56,264 nt of DNA from Nitrococcus mobilis. Its GTDB lineage: Bacteria > Pseudomonadota > Gammaproteobacteria > Nitrococcales > Nitrococcaceae. A program made the translations under genes and the position numbers. The DNA lies in assembly GCA_024102725.1 (NCBI GenBank), contig JAGFJL010000100.1, forward strand, positions 1 to 56,264. The letters run 5' to 3'. The notes beneath the pieces are model-generated. The model did no database searches and was not told the origin of the DNA. It was given only the letters and a program-made list of their open reading frames with translations. Shown piece by piece: positions 1-9,771 of this stretch; positions within the stretch are counted from its first letter, which is position 1, and each line of letters starts with the position of its first letter.

Positions 1-130
1 TCCGCCCGCAGCGCGCCGCCGTGGTTCCGGCCCCTTCGGGCTACGCCCTCCAGGGCCGGAACCACGGCCAGCACAGGCGGACAATTCATTTGCTACAAAA
101 CCGGACAAATCTATTTGTTGCTAACACACT
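1..130. mobile_element. Probable terminus of an insertion element at the left edge
   Basis: A perfect 13-bp inverted repeat (21-33 and 53-65) is followed by two similar direct motifs, both beginning CGGACAA and ending in GCTA (78-96 and 102-125). Spaced repeated motifs of this kind resemble transposase binding sites at the ends of integrase-type insertion elements. The element would end near 126, just downstream of pilQ. That would explain why aroK, which often follows pilQ, is not visible. No transposase lies inside the window on this side, so the call is inference from repeat structure only. Confidence 0.4.
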
Positions 131-179
131 GGGATGCGCAAACGCCGGCGGCGGCCGGGCCACGTTGGACGATTCGGCC

Positions 180-2297
180 CTATCGGTAAAGCGCCATGTT
201 CTCCTTGAGGATTTTAGGCGTGACGAAGATCAGCAGTTCGCTATTGTTGTTGACGCGCACAGTGTTGCGGAACAGCCAGCCCAGCAGCGGCAGTTCGCCG
301 AAGAAGGGCACGCGGGTTATCGTTCGGTTCTTGGTCCGCTCGTATACGCCGCCCAGCACGATGGTCTCGCCGTTGTTTACCAGCACCTGGGTGCCTACGG
401 CCTGGGTATTGATCGCCGGGCCTGCCGTGGTTTGCTCGCCGCGGCTGTCCTTGGTGACCTGCAAGTCGAGCAGGATTCGATCGTCGGGGGTGATTTGCGG
501 TGTGACGGTGAGCCCGAGCACCGCCTCCTTGAACTGAACGCTGGTGGCACCGCTGGAGGTGGCTTGTTGGAAGGGGATTTGCACACCCTGCTTGATGTAG
601 GCCTCCTTTTGGTTGGTCGTGATCACGCGCGGGCTGGAGATGACATCCCCGCGGTTCTCGTTTTCCATGGCGGAGAGCTCAAGCTGGAGCAGATAGCTGC
701 CGATTTTGCCCACCGCGAGTCCGACCGAGCCGGCCGCCGCGGTCACCGGTAGATCGACCAGCAGCCCCTCGTTGCCGCTGCCGGCTGGCACCTCGAAGCC
801 TGTTGACTGACCAAAGTTGACGTCACCGGGCAGCTTGCCGCCGATGACTGCGCCTTTGCCATCGCCCGCGAGGTTGCCTTGGTCGCGGCTGTAGCCGAAG
901 CGCACGCCCAGTTCATTGGTGAAATCATCGTTGGCGATGACCACCCGTGATTCGATGAGCACCTGGCGCACCGGGATGTCGAGCTTGCTCACCAGCCGCC
1001 GGATGTCATCCAGGTTCTGCTCGGTATCACGGATGATGAGCGTGTTGGTGCGCTCATCGACGTTGACCGTGCCACGTTCCGAGAGCAGAGAGCGGCCCTT
1101 CTGGCCGCCGCCCAGGATGAGCTGGGCGAGGTCTTGGGCCTTGGCGTAATTGACCTGAAGGAACTCCGAATGCAAGGGGGCGAGCTGCTGGATTTGCTGC
1201 TTGGCTTGCAGCTCCAGCTTCTCGCGGGCGGCGATCTCCGCCGCCGGTGCCACGAGCATAACGTTGCCGGTCTGGCGTTTGCCGAGGCCCTTGGTCTTGA
1301 GGATGATATCCAACGCCTGGTCCCACGGCACATTCTGCAACCGCAGCGTAATGTTGCCTGTGACGCTGTCACTGACCACCAGGTTGGTGCCGGTGAAATC
1401 CGCGAGCAATTGCAGCACCGAGCGCACGGCGATGTCCTGGAAGTTCAGTGACAAACGCTCACCGGTGTATTGGAAAGTCTTTTTTTCCTGCTGCTTTTTC
1501 TCTGCCGTGGAGATCGGTTTGATCTCGATGGTGAACGTGTTGTCGGCTTGATAGGCGATCTGATCGTAGGTGCCGCTCGGCGTGATGGTGATGCGTGCCG
1601 AGTCTCCGCGCTGAGTCGTGGCGATGGTTTGCACCGGCGTGGCGAAATCGGTGACATCGAGGCGGCGCTGTAGCCGTTCCGGCACTTTCGTGCGCATGAA
1701 ATTGGCCACCACCTTCCCGCCTTCCTGGCGCACATCCACGGCGGCGGAGGGGTCGGAGAAGTTGACTACGATTTTGCCCGCGCCACCGGCGCCGCGCTGA
1801 AAGTCGATTTTGGTGATCCGATTTTCGCTTGCGCCCGCCGCGCCCGAGGAGTTGGGGGATTGCGCCGCGCTTATCATGGCCGTGGGCTGTTGCAGCAGAA
1901 TGTGGAATTTGTTGCCATCCACCTGGGTCATATAGGGGACCATCTGCGAGAGCGCGATGACCACACGCGTGCGGTTGCCGGCCTCGGCGGTGGTGACCGA
2001 GTTGATCGCGCCGATGCCGATCTCCACGCTGCGCTGCGCGAGCGCGCTGCGGGTACCCATGAAATCGAGAGCGATGCGGGCCGGGTTGCTGGTTTTGAAG
2101 CTTTGCGGCGGTGCTACCGGCTGGTCGAGCGTAAGCGTGAGTTCGACCCGATTACCCGGCAAGGCCGAATAATCGAGCTGGCGCAGAACGTTTTCCGCCG
2201 CTTGCGCGCCTTGGGCCGCGCCGATGAGCAACAGCAGCATGGGCAGCAGCAGCCAGGCGACAGGCGAAACGAACGCTCTTGTCGATATCATCCTCAT
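180..2297 (-). CDS. pilQ: Type IV pilus secretin PilQ
   Basis: Outer-membrane secretin through which the type IV pilus passes. An N-terminal signal peptide ends near the AQGAQA region. Two AMIN-type beta domains follow, which in this family bind peptidoglycan, then the STN/secretin N0 domain (starting near LNFQDIAVRSVLQLLADFTG), an NolW-type domain and a C-terminal secretin domain with the typical ending VPFFGELPLLGWLFRN. About 705 aa, normal for the family. I chose the ATG at 2297 because a G-rich ribosome site precedes it; an in-frame ATG at 2327 would add ten residues. It is the last gene of pilMNOPQ, 49 bases after pilP by this start. Confidence 0.96.
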   Translation of the reverse strand: MRMISTRAFVSPVAWLLLPMLLLLIGAAQGAQAAENVLRQLDYSALPGNRVELTLTLDQPVAPPQSFKTSNPARIALDFMGTRSALAQRSVEIGIGAINSVTTAEAGNRTRVVIALSQMVPYMTQVDGNKFHILLQQPTAMISAAQSPNSSGAAGASENRITKIDFQRGAGGAGKIVVNFSDPSAAVDVRQEGGKVVANFMRTKVPERLQRRLDVTDFATPVQTIATTQRGDSARITITPSGTYDQIAYQADNTFTIEIKPISTAEKKQQEKKTFQYTGERLSLNFQDIAVRSVLQLLADFTGTNLVVSDSVTGNITLRLQNVPWDQALDIILKTKGLGKRQTGNVMLVAPAAEIAAREKLELQAKQQIQQLAPLHSEFLQVNYAKAQDLAQLILGGGQKGRSLLSERGTVNVDERTNTLIIRDTEQNLDDIRRLVSKLDIPVRQVLIESRVVIANDDFTNELGVRFGYSRDQGNLAGDGKGAVIGGKLPGDVNFGQSTGFEVPAGSGNEGLLVDLPVTAAAGSVGLAVGKIGSYLLQLELSAMENENRGDVISSPRVITTNQKEAYIKQGVQIPFQQATSSGATSVQFKEAVLGLTVTPQITPDDRILLDLQVTKDSRGEQTTAGPAINTQAVGTQVLVNNGETIVLGGVYERTKNRTITRVPFFGELPLLGWLFRNTVRVNNNSELLIFVTPKILKENMALYR

Positions 2298-2346
2298 GGT
2301 CCCCCCCAATCCTTGGTGCTTGTTCATTTTGTGCGGCGCCGAACTG

Positions 2347-2898
2347 TCAATCGTTCATTGCCAACGATCCTTCGTGCCGCAACCAGCCCCCTTGTTGATC
2401 GGGGATAAGTTCGGTGAGCTCGATCGATCGAGGCGAGATGGCGACCACACGGCCGTAATGCTGGCCCAGGTGGTTGCCGTTTTGTACGCGATGGATCGTT
2501 CCGCCGGGATCGCGGATGAGCGCCCAGAGCTGATCGCCGCGCCGTAAGGTGCCCACGAACGCCAGCGAGTCCAAGGGGTACTCCTCCAGCGCCTCTTTGG
2601 GCCGGGTGGGATCCGGCCTTGGCCCGGATTGTATGCGGTTTGCCGTTTGTTCCGGCTCGCCGAAAGCCAGGGGAGCAAATGGGTCACGCGCTGCCGTATC
2701 CGGATAGTTGAAGGTGGCAAACGGCTTCATTTCGGGAAGCGCGGCGATTGGTCCTCCAGGTCGTTGCTTTACCTCCTGGAGGTAGCTGCGCAGGTCGCGC
2801 ATGTCTTGGGAACAGCCCGCCGATAAAGCAATGATCGGTAACATGAGGATTGCGCGTGCGGTGGCGAGGCGGTTGCGGCGGCCTAGCAATGAGCTCAT
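2347..2898 (-). CDS. pilP: Type IV pilus assembly lipoprotein PilP
   Basis: Inner-membrane lipoprotein that links the PilN-PilO platform to the PilQ secretin. The N-terminus has a hydrophobic signal with a lipobox (LSAGC, Cys near residue 29). A disordered linker follows, then the C-terminal beta domain with the family pattern YPLDSLAFVGTL and a G-x-x-xGxHYGRV segment. The length of 183 aa fits the family. Its start overlaps the pilO stop by four bases, so the two are translationally coupled within the pilMNOPQ operon. Confidence 0.95.
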   Translation of the reverse strand: MSSLLGRRNRLATARAILMLPIIALSAGCSQDMRDLRSYLQEVKQRPGGPIAALPEMKPFATFNYPDTAARDPFAPLAFGEPEQTANRIQSGPRPDPTRPKEALEEYPLDSLAFVGTLRRGDQLWALIRDPGGTIHRVQNGNHLGQHYGRVVAISPRSIELTELIPDQQGGWLRHEGSLAMND

Positions 2899-3515
2899 CG
2901 GTTAGCGCCCTCTTCCAGGTACCAGTAGGTCTTAGCGCTCAACGCCATGCTTAGCGGCGTGCCTTGCCTCTTATTCGGCCCGGTGCGAGCGGGGCCGTTT
3001 CGGTTGATGCTAATGTTGTGCAGGGTGACGATCCGCGGCAGGTTCGCCACCGCACTGACGAAATGGGCGAATTCTTGATAGGTGCCACGAACTCGGATCG
3101 ATACTGGGAGCTCGGCGTAGAATTCCTTGTGAATGGATTGGTGCGGCTTGAAAAGTTCGAACTCCAGCCCGCTGGCCAAGCCGGTTTGGGAAATGTCCAC
3201 CAGCAACTTCGCCACCTCGGCCTGGCTGGGCAGCTGCCGCAGCATGGCCCCAAAAGAGGCCTCCATGTCCTTGAGCTGCTTTTGATAAGCGCCTAGGTTG
3301 GCGGCGATGCGTTGTTTTTGCTCGAATTGCTTTTTCAGTTCGGTCTCGCGGGCGCGGGCCTGCTCGAGTTGTTCCCATTGATGTTGCCAGTCGAAATACC
3401 ACCCCGCCGCGAGCACCAGTGAAAATACGACGAGCATCGCCGCGAGCTTGACGGGCAGCGGCCAGCGCCCGGGTTGATTGAGATCGAGCTCACGCAACTC
3501 GGCGAGGTTCATCAA
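2895..3515 (-). CDS. pilO: Type IV pilus inner-membrane protein PilO
   Basis: Component of the PilMNOP alignment complex. A single transmembrane helix lies near residues 25-43, followed by a coiled coil rich in Gln, Glu and Arg (about 47-95) and a ferredoxin-like C-terminal domain with the conserved run YHEF-like YQEFAHFVSAVANLPRIVTL. The 206-aa length is typical. It overlaps pilN upstream and pilP downstream by four bases each, the usual tight coupling for subunits needed in fixed ratio. Confidence 0.95.
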   Translation of the reverse strand: MMNLAELRELDLNQPGRWPLPVKLAAMLVVFSLVLAAGWYFDWQHQWEQLEQARARETELKKQFEQKQRIAANLGAYQKQLKDMEASFGAMLRQLPSQAEVAKLLVDISQTGLASGLEFELFKPHQSIHKEFYAELPVSIRVRGTYQEFAHFVSAVANLPRIVTLHNISINRNGPARTGPNKRQGTPLSMALSAKTYWYLEEGANR

Positions 3516-4087
3516 CTTCCCCCCTGCGCGATTTTGCTCGCCGCCGGGCTGGTTTGCTGCACGGCTAACGTGAAGTTGCTGGTCCGAAATCCGTTGTGGT
3601 CTTTTACCTCGATGACTTTCAAGTCCGGGTCGGTTAGCCAGCGCGAGCCGTCCAGGTTCTCCATATAGTTGGAAACTCGAGCATTGGATTCAGCCATTCC
3701 GGTTATAGTGATATGGCTGTCTTGCTCTTTGATGCTGGTCAGGTAGAGACCGTCGGGGAGGGTCGTTACGAACTGATGGAATAGATGCACGATCTGGGGC
3801 CGCCCCTGCTGGAGCTTCTGAATCACCTCCATCCGGGCAATCAACCGCTTCTTGGTCGCTTCGAGCTTGCGGATTTTGACGATTTTTTTATCTAGCTGGG
3901 CGATTTCCGCCTTTAAGAATTGATTGCGATCGTGCTGGTAGTCGATCCGGCCGTTGAGCTCGGTATGGGTAATCAGCCATACGCCAGCGCCGAGTAGCAC
4001 CGAGGTCGCCAGCATGCCGTAGAAGATACGCTCGCGCCGCTTGCGCAGCTCTTCGCGCCAGGGCAATAGATTAATATGTATCGCCAT
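3512..4087 (-). CDS. pilN: Type IV pilus inner-membrane protein PilN
   Basis: Binds PilM in the cytoplasm through its conserved N-terminus, visible here as INLLPWREE at residues 5-13. One transmembrane helix (about 23-40) and a periplasmic coiled coil and ferredoxin-like domain follow, where it pairs with PilO. 191 aa, as expected. Its start lies directly after the pilM stop. Confidence 0.95.
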   Translation of the reverse strand: MAIHINLLPWREELRKRRERIFYGMLATSVLLGAGVWLITHTELNGRIDYQHDRNQFLKAEIAQLDKKIVKIRKLEATKKRLIARMEVIQKLQQGRPQIVHLFHQFVTTLPDGLYLTSIKEQDSHITITGMAESNARVSNYMENLDGSRWLTDPDLKVIEVKDHNGFRTSNFTLAVQQTSPAASKIAQGGS

Positions 4088-4088
4088 C

Positions 4089-5174
4089 TCAATGGTAACT
4101 CCTCAAGGCCAGCCCGCACGCAATCATCAGTGATGGCGCGTCTTCGGTCAGGCTCTGCGGCGGCACCCTGGAGGAGACGGTCATCCGGCCGAACGGGTTC
4201 GCCACGGTGGTGGGGGCGGCGGTGTGCTCCTCGATCACCTCGGTGGCGCCGACAATCGCGGCACAACCACCGGCGAGCAGGATATGATCCACGCTGTTGT
4301 GTTGGCTGGCACCAAAGAAGAACTGCAGTGATCGGGCCACTTGTTGGGCCATATTTTCTTTGAACGGCTCGAGGACTTCTGCTTCATAGCTATCGGGCAG
4401 TCCGCCTCGGCGCTTATTGGTGTCGGCTTGTTCGTAGGACATGCCGTAGCAGCGCATGATCTCTTCTGTGAGCTGGCGGCCCCCGAAGGCCTGGTCACGG
4501 GTGTAGACGATGCGCTCGTTTTCGAACACGGTCAGCGTGGTCATGGTGGCGCCGATATCCACTACGGCCACCGTCCTGGGTTCGTCGCCCGGCAGGTCAG
4601 GGGCGATGAGCCGGAACGCCTTTTCCATGGCGTAGCTTTCGACATCGACGATTTTCGTCTTCAGACCCGCCGCTTCGAGCGCGTCGACGCGGATGTCGAC
4701 GTTTTCGCTGCGCGAGGCCACCAGCAGCACGTCCACCTCTTCCGGGTTGTGTGCCGATGTCCCGATCACCTGGAAATCGAGGTTGACCTCCTCCAGCGGA
4801 TAAGGGATGTTCTGATCGGCTTGCAGGTTGACCTGAGCTTCCATGTCGTCAGTGCCGAGATGGGCGGGGAGGGTCAGTGTCTTGCTGATGGCTGAGGAGC
4901 TGGAAACGGCAACGGCGGCCTCTTTGACTTTCGTCTGAGCGCGTTTGAGCGCGGCGCGTACACTCTCCGAGACGGCCTCCAAGTTGGTGATGTTTTTCTC
5001 CACTACGGCATTTTGCGGCAGTGGCTCGATCGCATAGCTTTCTACTCGTAAGCGCTCTGTATTCAGCCGGCGCAACTCGATGAGCTTGACTGCCGTGGAG
5101 CTGATATCGATGCCGAGCAAAGGCGAGCCTTGCTTGCGGAAGAATGTGGTCAGCTGTTGCGTATTGAGTCTCAT
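4089..5174 (-). CDS. pilM: Type IV pilus assembly ATPase-fold protein PilM
   Basis: Actin-like (FtsA/HSP70 fold) cytoplasmic protein that binds the PilN N-terminus and connects the pilus machine to its motor ATPases. Seen: an N-terminal phosphate-binding strand GIDISSTAVKLIEL, a second nucleotide motif VVDIGATMTTLTVFEN, and the adenosine-side LLAGGCAAIVGATEVIEE. 361 aa from the ATG at 5174, which has an AGGTG ribosome site; an upstream in-frame start at 5189 is less likely. First gene of the operon, divergent from the PBP1A gene. Confidence 0.95.
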   Translation of the reverse strand: MRLNTQQLTTFFRKQGSPLLGIDISSTAVKLIELRRLNTERLRVESYAIEPLPQNAVVEKNITNLEAVSESVRAALKRAQTKVKEAAVAVSSSSAISKTLTLPAHLGTDDMEAQVNLQADQNIPYPLEEVNLDFQVIGTSAHNPEEVDVLLVASRSENVDIRVDALEAAGLKTKIVDVESYAMEKAFRLIAPDLPGDEPRTVAVVDIGATMTTLTVFENERIVYTRDQAFGGRQLTEEIMRCYGMSYEQADTNKRRGGLPDSYEAEVLEPFKENMAQQVARSLQFFFGASQHNSVDHILLAGGCAAIVGATEVIEEHTAAPTTVANPFGRMTVSSRVPPQSLTEDAPSLMIACGLALRSYH

Positions 5175-5315
5175 CCCGCACCTATCCATTGCACGCAGCG
5201 CGCTCCAAGCCGATCGCGGTTGCGTGGCGAATTCGCGATGTTTCCGGGGTAAATCGATGGGATGTTGCAGGTGTTATACTGGCGTTCGTTTGGAGTTGAT
5301 ATACCGCCGCTAACG

Positions 5316-7745
5316 ATGAAACGCCTGTTGCGCATCCCGGCCTACCTCCTTGCCAGCCTGTCGTTATTGATCCTGCTAGGCTGCATCGCAGCCGGAGTCG
5401 GTTATTTCGCGTTCGCGCCGAGTTTGCCTTCGGTGAAAACCCTTAAGGATGTAGACTTCCAGGTGCCATTGCGGATATTCACCGCCGATGGCACATTGAT
5501 CGCCGCCTATGGCGCGAAAAAACGCCTCCCGGTACATTACGACGAGTTGCCTCAAGACCTGATCAACGCTGTTATCGCTGCCGAGGATCAGCGGTTTTTC
5601 GAACACCCGGGAGTAGACTACCAAGGGATTCTCCGGGCGATCTGGTACCTAGTTCGCACTGGTGAAAAAGGCCCGGGTGGCAGCACCATTACCATGCAAG
5701 TCGCCCGGAACTTTTTCCTCACCCGAGAACGCTCCTTCATTCGGAAAGCCAAAGAGATCCTCCTGGCGCTGAGAATCGATCGTGAGCTCAGCAAACAGGA
5801 GATCCTCGAGCTCTATCTGAACAAGATTTATCTGGGTCACCATGCTTATGGCGTGGGTGCAGCCGCCGAGATTTATTACGGCAAATCGCCGTCGGACTTG
5901 ACACTGGCGCAGCTGGCGATGATCGCGGGTCTGCCCAAAGCACCATCGGCCTTCAATCCCATTACCGATGAAAACCGCGCCTTGATCCGGCGCAGTTATG
6001 TGCTCGGCCGGATGCGCGCCATGGGTTTCCTCGACGAGGCCCGCTATCGGCAGGCCATGGCCGCTCCCATTACGGCCACGCTGCACGGCGCCGATTATGA
6101 GGTAGAGGCCCACTATTTGGCGGAGATGGCGCGGGCGGTCGTGACCGAGCGGTTTGGCGAGGAGGCGGCTTATTCCAAGGGCTACCGCGTATATACCACC
6201 GTGCAGAGCAAGCCCCAGCAAATAGCGCTGCGGGCGCTGCGCAAAGCACTTTATCAATATGACGAACGGCATGGTTACCGGGGGCCGGTGGATCACATCG
6301 CGCTTGGAAAAGCCTGGGTGCCGCGCGATTGGCGGGAACGGCTCGCTGGCTATCCTGAGGTCGCCGATCTCCATAACGCCCTGGTGCTCGGGGTTGGCAA
6401 GAGTGGCGTGAAACTCGTCAGCGAAGACCGGGCGGAGCCTTGGCTGCTGTCCTGGGGCGGGATTCGCTGGGCGGCCCGCAACCGCCGCGCCAACCCAAAC
6501 GAGCGCCTGGCTGCGGTTACCGAGGTGCTCGAGCGAGGTGATGTCATCCGCGTCCGGATCACTGACGCCGGCCCGAGGTTGGCCGAAGTGCCCGAGGTGC
6601 AGGGCGCGCTGCTCTCCATTGCACCCTCTGACGGGCGTATTATCGCGCTCGTGGGTGGTTATGATTTCGGGCTCAGTAAATTCAACCGCGTGACTCAGGC
6701 GCAGCGCCAACCGGGCTCGAGCTTCAAGCCTTTTATTTATTCGGCGGCCTTGCACGCGGGCTTCACGCCGGCCACATTGATCAATGACGCACCGGTTGTG
6801 TTCCAGGATGCGGCGCTGGAGGATACCTGGCGCCCGCAGAATTACAGCGGCCGCTTCTTTGGTCCGACGCGTCTGCGCGAGGCGCTTGTCCATTCGCGCA
6901 ATCTGGTCTCGATTCGAATTCTGCAGCAGGTCGGTATCGCACCGACGATTAAATACCTGCAACGCTTTGGCTTCACGCCCGAGCAGCTGCCGCGCAATCT
7001 GTCACTGGCGCTTGGCAGTGCCAATGTGACTTTATTGGAACTCGCTCGCGGCTATAGCGTTTTCGCCAACGGCGGCTTTCGAATCCGACCTTATTTCATT
7101 CAACGAATCGTCGACGACAACGGACATGTTCTTTTCGAAGCCCATCCGGCCGTAGCCTGTTCGGATTGCATTGAGCCACAAAGCCGTCCGCCCACCCACG
7201 CGGCGCTGCCGAGCGCGGCGGCTGCGGCGCACGGCAGGCGAACATACCCGGCGCCCCGGGCGATATCGGCAGCCAATGCTTACTTGTTGACTACGATGTT
7301 GCAGGATGCGATACATCGGGGAACGGGTCGTAAGGCTTTGGCATTGGGTCGCTCCGATCTTGCGGGCAAGACGGGAACCACCAACGATCAGCGAGATGCT
7401 TGGTTTTCGGGTTTCAATCCGGCTCTGGTGACCACCGTATGGGTCGGTTTCGATCGCCTGCAACCGCTGGGGCGCAACGAGACGGGTGCCAAGGCCGCAC
7501 TTCCCATGTGGATGGCTTATATGGATGGTGTCTTGCAGGGGGTTCCAGAGCAGCCGCTCGCGCAACCACCGGGTTTGGTAACGGTGCGCATTGATTCGAG
7601 GACGGGTTTGATGACGACACCTGACAATCCCGATGCCATGTTCGAGACCTTCCGGGCCGGCAGGCTGCCCGCGCGTGAGTCCCAAACAGTCGACGGCGCG
7701 ACCGGCGGGGATCGAATTCCACAGTCTGCGCAGTCGCTATTTTAA
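5316..7745 (+). CDS. mrcA: Penicillin-binding protein 1A (bifunctional peptidoglycan synthase)
   Basis: Polymerises glycan strands and cross-links stem peptides in the periplasm. The order is a short cytoplasmic tail, one transmembrane helix, a GT51 transglycosylase domain (EDQRFFEHPG and GGSTITMQVARN), an OB-like insert, then a transpeptidase domain with the SxxK serine in PGSSFKPF, an SRN motif (VHSRNLVS) and KTGTT. 809 aa from ATG 5316, whose product begins with basic residues and a membrane helix; the longer frame from 5262 adds nothing recognisable. Divergent from pilM, an arrangement common in gammaproteobacteria. Confidence 0.96.
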   Translation: MKRLLRIPAYLLASLSLLILLGCIAAGVGYFAFAPSLPSVKTLKDVDFQVPLRIFTADGTLIAAYGAKKRLPVHYDELPQDLINAVIAAEDQRFFEHPGVDYQGILRAIWYLVRTGEKGPGGSTITMQVARNFFLTRERSFIRKAKEILLALRIDRELSKQEILELYLNKIYLGHHAYGVGAAAEIYYGKSPSDLTLAQLAMIAGLPKAPSAFNPITDENRALIRRSYVLGRMRAMGFLDEARYRQAMAAPITATLHGADYEVEAHYLAEMARAVVTERFGEEAAYSKGYRVYTTVQSKPQQIALRALRKALYQYDERHGYRGPVDHIALGKAWVPRDWRERLAGYPEVADLHNALVLGVGKSGVKLVSEDRAEPWLLSWGGIRWAARNRRANPNERLAAVTEVLERGDVIRVRITDAGPRLAEVPEVQGALLSIAPSDGRIIALVGGYDFGLSKFNRVTQAQRQPGSSFKPFIYSAALHAGFTPATLINDAPVVFQDAALEDTWRPQNYSGRFFGPTRLREALVHSRNLVSIRILQQVGIAPTIKYLQRFGFTPEQLPRNLSLALGSANVTLLELARGYSVFANGGFRIRPYFIQRIVDDNGHVLFEAHPAVACSDCIEPQSRPPTHAALPSAAAAAHGRRTYPAPRAISAANAYLLTTMLQDAIHRGTGRKALALGRSDLAGKTGTTNDQRDAWFSGFNPALVTTVWVGFDRLQPLGRNETGAKAALPMWMAYMDGVLQGVPEQPLAQPPGLVTVRIDSRTGLMTTPDNPDAMFETFRAGRLPARESQTVDGATGGDRIPQSAQSLF

Positions 7746-7761
7746 TCGACGAGGTCTGACC

Positions 7762-8379
7762 ATGCCACGCCGCGGCAACGCACGCGACAGCCGCATGCGC
7801 GAGCGCTTGATACAGCTGGCGGCTCGCCTGATGGCGGAAGAAGGGATCCGCGATTTTCATCTCGCCAAGCGCAAAGCCGCGGATCGATTGGGTGCCCCGG
7901 ATACCCGCAATTTGCCGCAAAATCGCGAAATCCAGGCGGCGTTGACCGATTATCAGCGGCTTTTTGGTGGTGCGGCCCAGGCCCGGCAGCTGCGTCGCTT
8001 GAGGGGGGTGGCGCTGGAAGCTATGGAGTTTTTCGCGCGTTTCCAACCCCGTTTAGTCGGCTCGGTGTTGGAGGGTACGGCGGATGCGCATTCCGACATC
8101 AACCTCCATGTATTTGCCGACACGCCGGAGGAGATCGCCTTGTTTCTCATGGAGCAACATATTCCTTTTGAGGAGGATTGGCGCCGCCTGCGCTTCAGTG
8201 GGTCGGACGATTATGTGTTTCTGCCAGTCTACCGCTTCGTAGCCGATGAGACGCGCATTGATCTCACCGTGTTCGGCCGCCTGGGACTGCGGCAATCCCC
8301 GCGTAGCTATACGGACGGCCAACCCATGCGACGGGCCAATCGAGCCGCCGTGCGCCGGCTATTGCAAGAGCCGCGCTAA
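7762..8379 (+). CDS. Nucleotidyltransferase-like protein
   Basis: 205 aa from ATG 7762, 16 bases after the mrcA stop and probably cotranscribed with it. The N-terminal half is helical and very basic (about residues 1-75), like a nucleic-acid or regulatory helix bundle. The C-terminal half carries a minimal nucleotidyltransferase signature: VGSVLEGTADAHSDINLHVF gives the Gly-Ser and two carboxylates, and ETRIDLTVF gives a third acidic strand. The substrate cannot be told. Related proteins occur next to other genes in gammaproteobacteria without known function. Family assignment is from motif reading only. Confidence 0.6.
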   Translation: MPRRGNARDSRMRERLIQLAARLMAEEGIRDFHLAKRKAADRLGAPDTRNLPQNREIQAALTDYQRLFGGAAQARQLRRLRGVALEAMEFFARFQPRLVGSVLEGTADAHSDINLHVFADTPEEIALFLMEQHIPFEEDWRRLRFSGSDDYVFLPVYRFVADETRIDLTVFGRLGLRQSPRSYTDGQPMRRANRAAVRRLLQEPR

Positions 8380-8469
8380 GCCAAGCGCTCTAACACCGTG
8401 CCGAAGCCAATGCTTTGTTTCCAGGGGGTTCGCCGGCAGGGCGAGGGTGGGCGAAGCCTCCCGGGATGA

Positions 8470-9771
8470 TCAGCCTGAGCGCCGGTGCAGTGGCACATAG
8501 TCGCGCTTGCTCGGTCCAGCATAGAGCTGGCGCGGACGACCGATGCGCTGCTCGGGATCGGTAACCAGCTCCATCCACTGAGCGAGCCACCCCGGCGTAC
8601 GGCCGATTGCGAACATTACCGTGAAAAACTCGGTCGGGATACCCAGTGCCCGGTAGATGATGCCCGAATAGAAATCAACATTGGGATAGAGCTTGCGTTC
8701 GACGAAATAATCATCCGCTAGGGCGATCTCCTCGAGCCGCATTGCCAACTCGAGCTGCGGATCATTGTAGATACCCAGCTCGTCCAGTACCTCGTGGCAC
8801 GTTTTGCGGATGATGCTGGCGCGGGGGTCATAATGCTTGTAGACCCGATGTCCGAACCCCATCAGCCGGAATGGATCATCCTTGTCCTTGGCCTTGTCGA
8901 TGTAGTGGGGCACCTGTTTTACGTCGCCGATCTCCTTGAGCATGTTCAGAACGGCCTCATTGGCTCCGCCGTGCGCCGGACCCCAGAGGGCCGCACAGCC
9001 GGCCGCGACGGCGGCGAACGGGTTCGTTCCCGTGCTGCCAGTGAGGCGGATGGTGGAAGCGCTGGCATTTTGCTCGTGGTCGGCGTGTAGGATTAGCAGC
9101 TGGTCTAGTGCGCGTTCTGCCACCGGGTTGATTTCGAACTCTTCGGAGGGCCGGGAGAAGAGCATGTTGAGGAGATTGCCGCAGTAGCTCAGGCGATTTT
9201 GTGGATAGACGAACGGCTCACCCAGCATGTGTTTGAAGGCCGCGGCGGAGATGGTCGGCATTTTGGCGAAGATTCGATAGGCGCAAAGCATCCGGTTGTA
9301 TGGGTCGCTGACATCGACGGTATCATGGTAGAAAGCCGATAGAGAGCCGACCACCCCCGTTAACATCGCCATTGGATGGGCATTGTAGTGGAAGCCGTTG
9401 AAAAAGTTCTTCAAGCTCTCGTTGACCATCGTGTGGTGGGTTATCGCGCGGTTGAATGCATCCAACTCACGTTTGCTCGGCAATTCGCCATGTAGCAGCA
9501 GATAAGCCACCTCGAGAAAAGAGCTCTGCTCGGCCAACTGATCGATCGGATAACCGCGATACCATAGCTCGCCCTGATCGCCGCCGATGTATGTGATATC
9601 GCTGCGACAGCTGGCTGTGGAGGTGAATCCGGGATCGTAGGTGAAATACCCCATTTCTTTATAGAGGTCTTTGATATCGATTACAGCCGGTCCGTGCGTT
9701 GCCTCGCGTACGGGAAAGTCCACGCTCTTGCCCGTGGCATTATCGGTAATCGTGACGGTTTTCTGGGACAT
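8470..9771 (-). CDS. gltA: Citrate synthase
   Basis: Condenses acetyl-CoA and oxaloacetate, the entry step of the TCA cycle. 433 aa from ATG 9771, which has an AGGAGAG ribosome site. Catalytic residues are visible: His in the [10 protein letters not shown] region, the second His in [15 protein letters not shown], and Asp in the NVDFYSGI segment. The 120-residue N-terminal extension ([22 protein letters not shown]) is of the Gram-negative type II, hexameric class that NADH typically inhibits. Convergent with the upstream plus-strand gene. Confidence 0.97.
   Translation of the reverse strand: MSQKTVTITDNATGKSVDFPVREATHGPAVIDIKDLYKEMGYFTYDPGFTSTASCRSDITYIGGDQGELWYRGYPIDQLAEQSSFLEVAYLLLHGELPSKRELDAFNRAITHHTMVNESLKNFFNGFHYNAHPMAMLTGVVGSLSAFYHDTVDVSDPYNRMLCAYRIFAKMPTISAAAFKHMLGEPFVYPQNRLSYCGNLLNMLFSRPSEEFEINPVAERALDQLLILHADHEQNASASTIRLTGSTGTNPFAAVAAGCAALWGPAHGGANEAVLNMLKEIGDVKQVPHYIDKAKDKDDPFRLMGFGHRVYKHYDPRASIIRKTCHEVLDELGIYNDPQLELAMRLEEIALADDYFVERKLYPNVDFYSGIIYRALGIPTEFFTVMFAIGRTPGWLAQWMELVTDPEQRIGRPRQLYAGPSKRDYVPLHRRSG

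Noticed and set aside
5649..6962. 437-aa open frame antisense to mrcA
   Set aside because: Shadow of the PBP1A frame; no recognisable domain.
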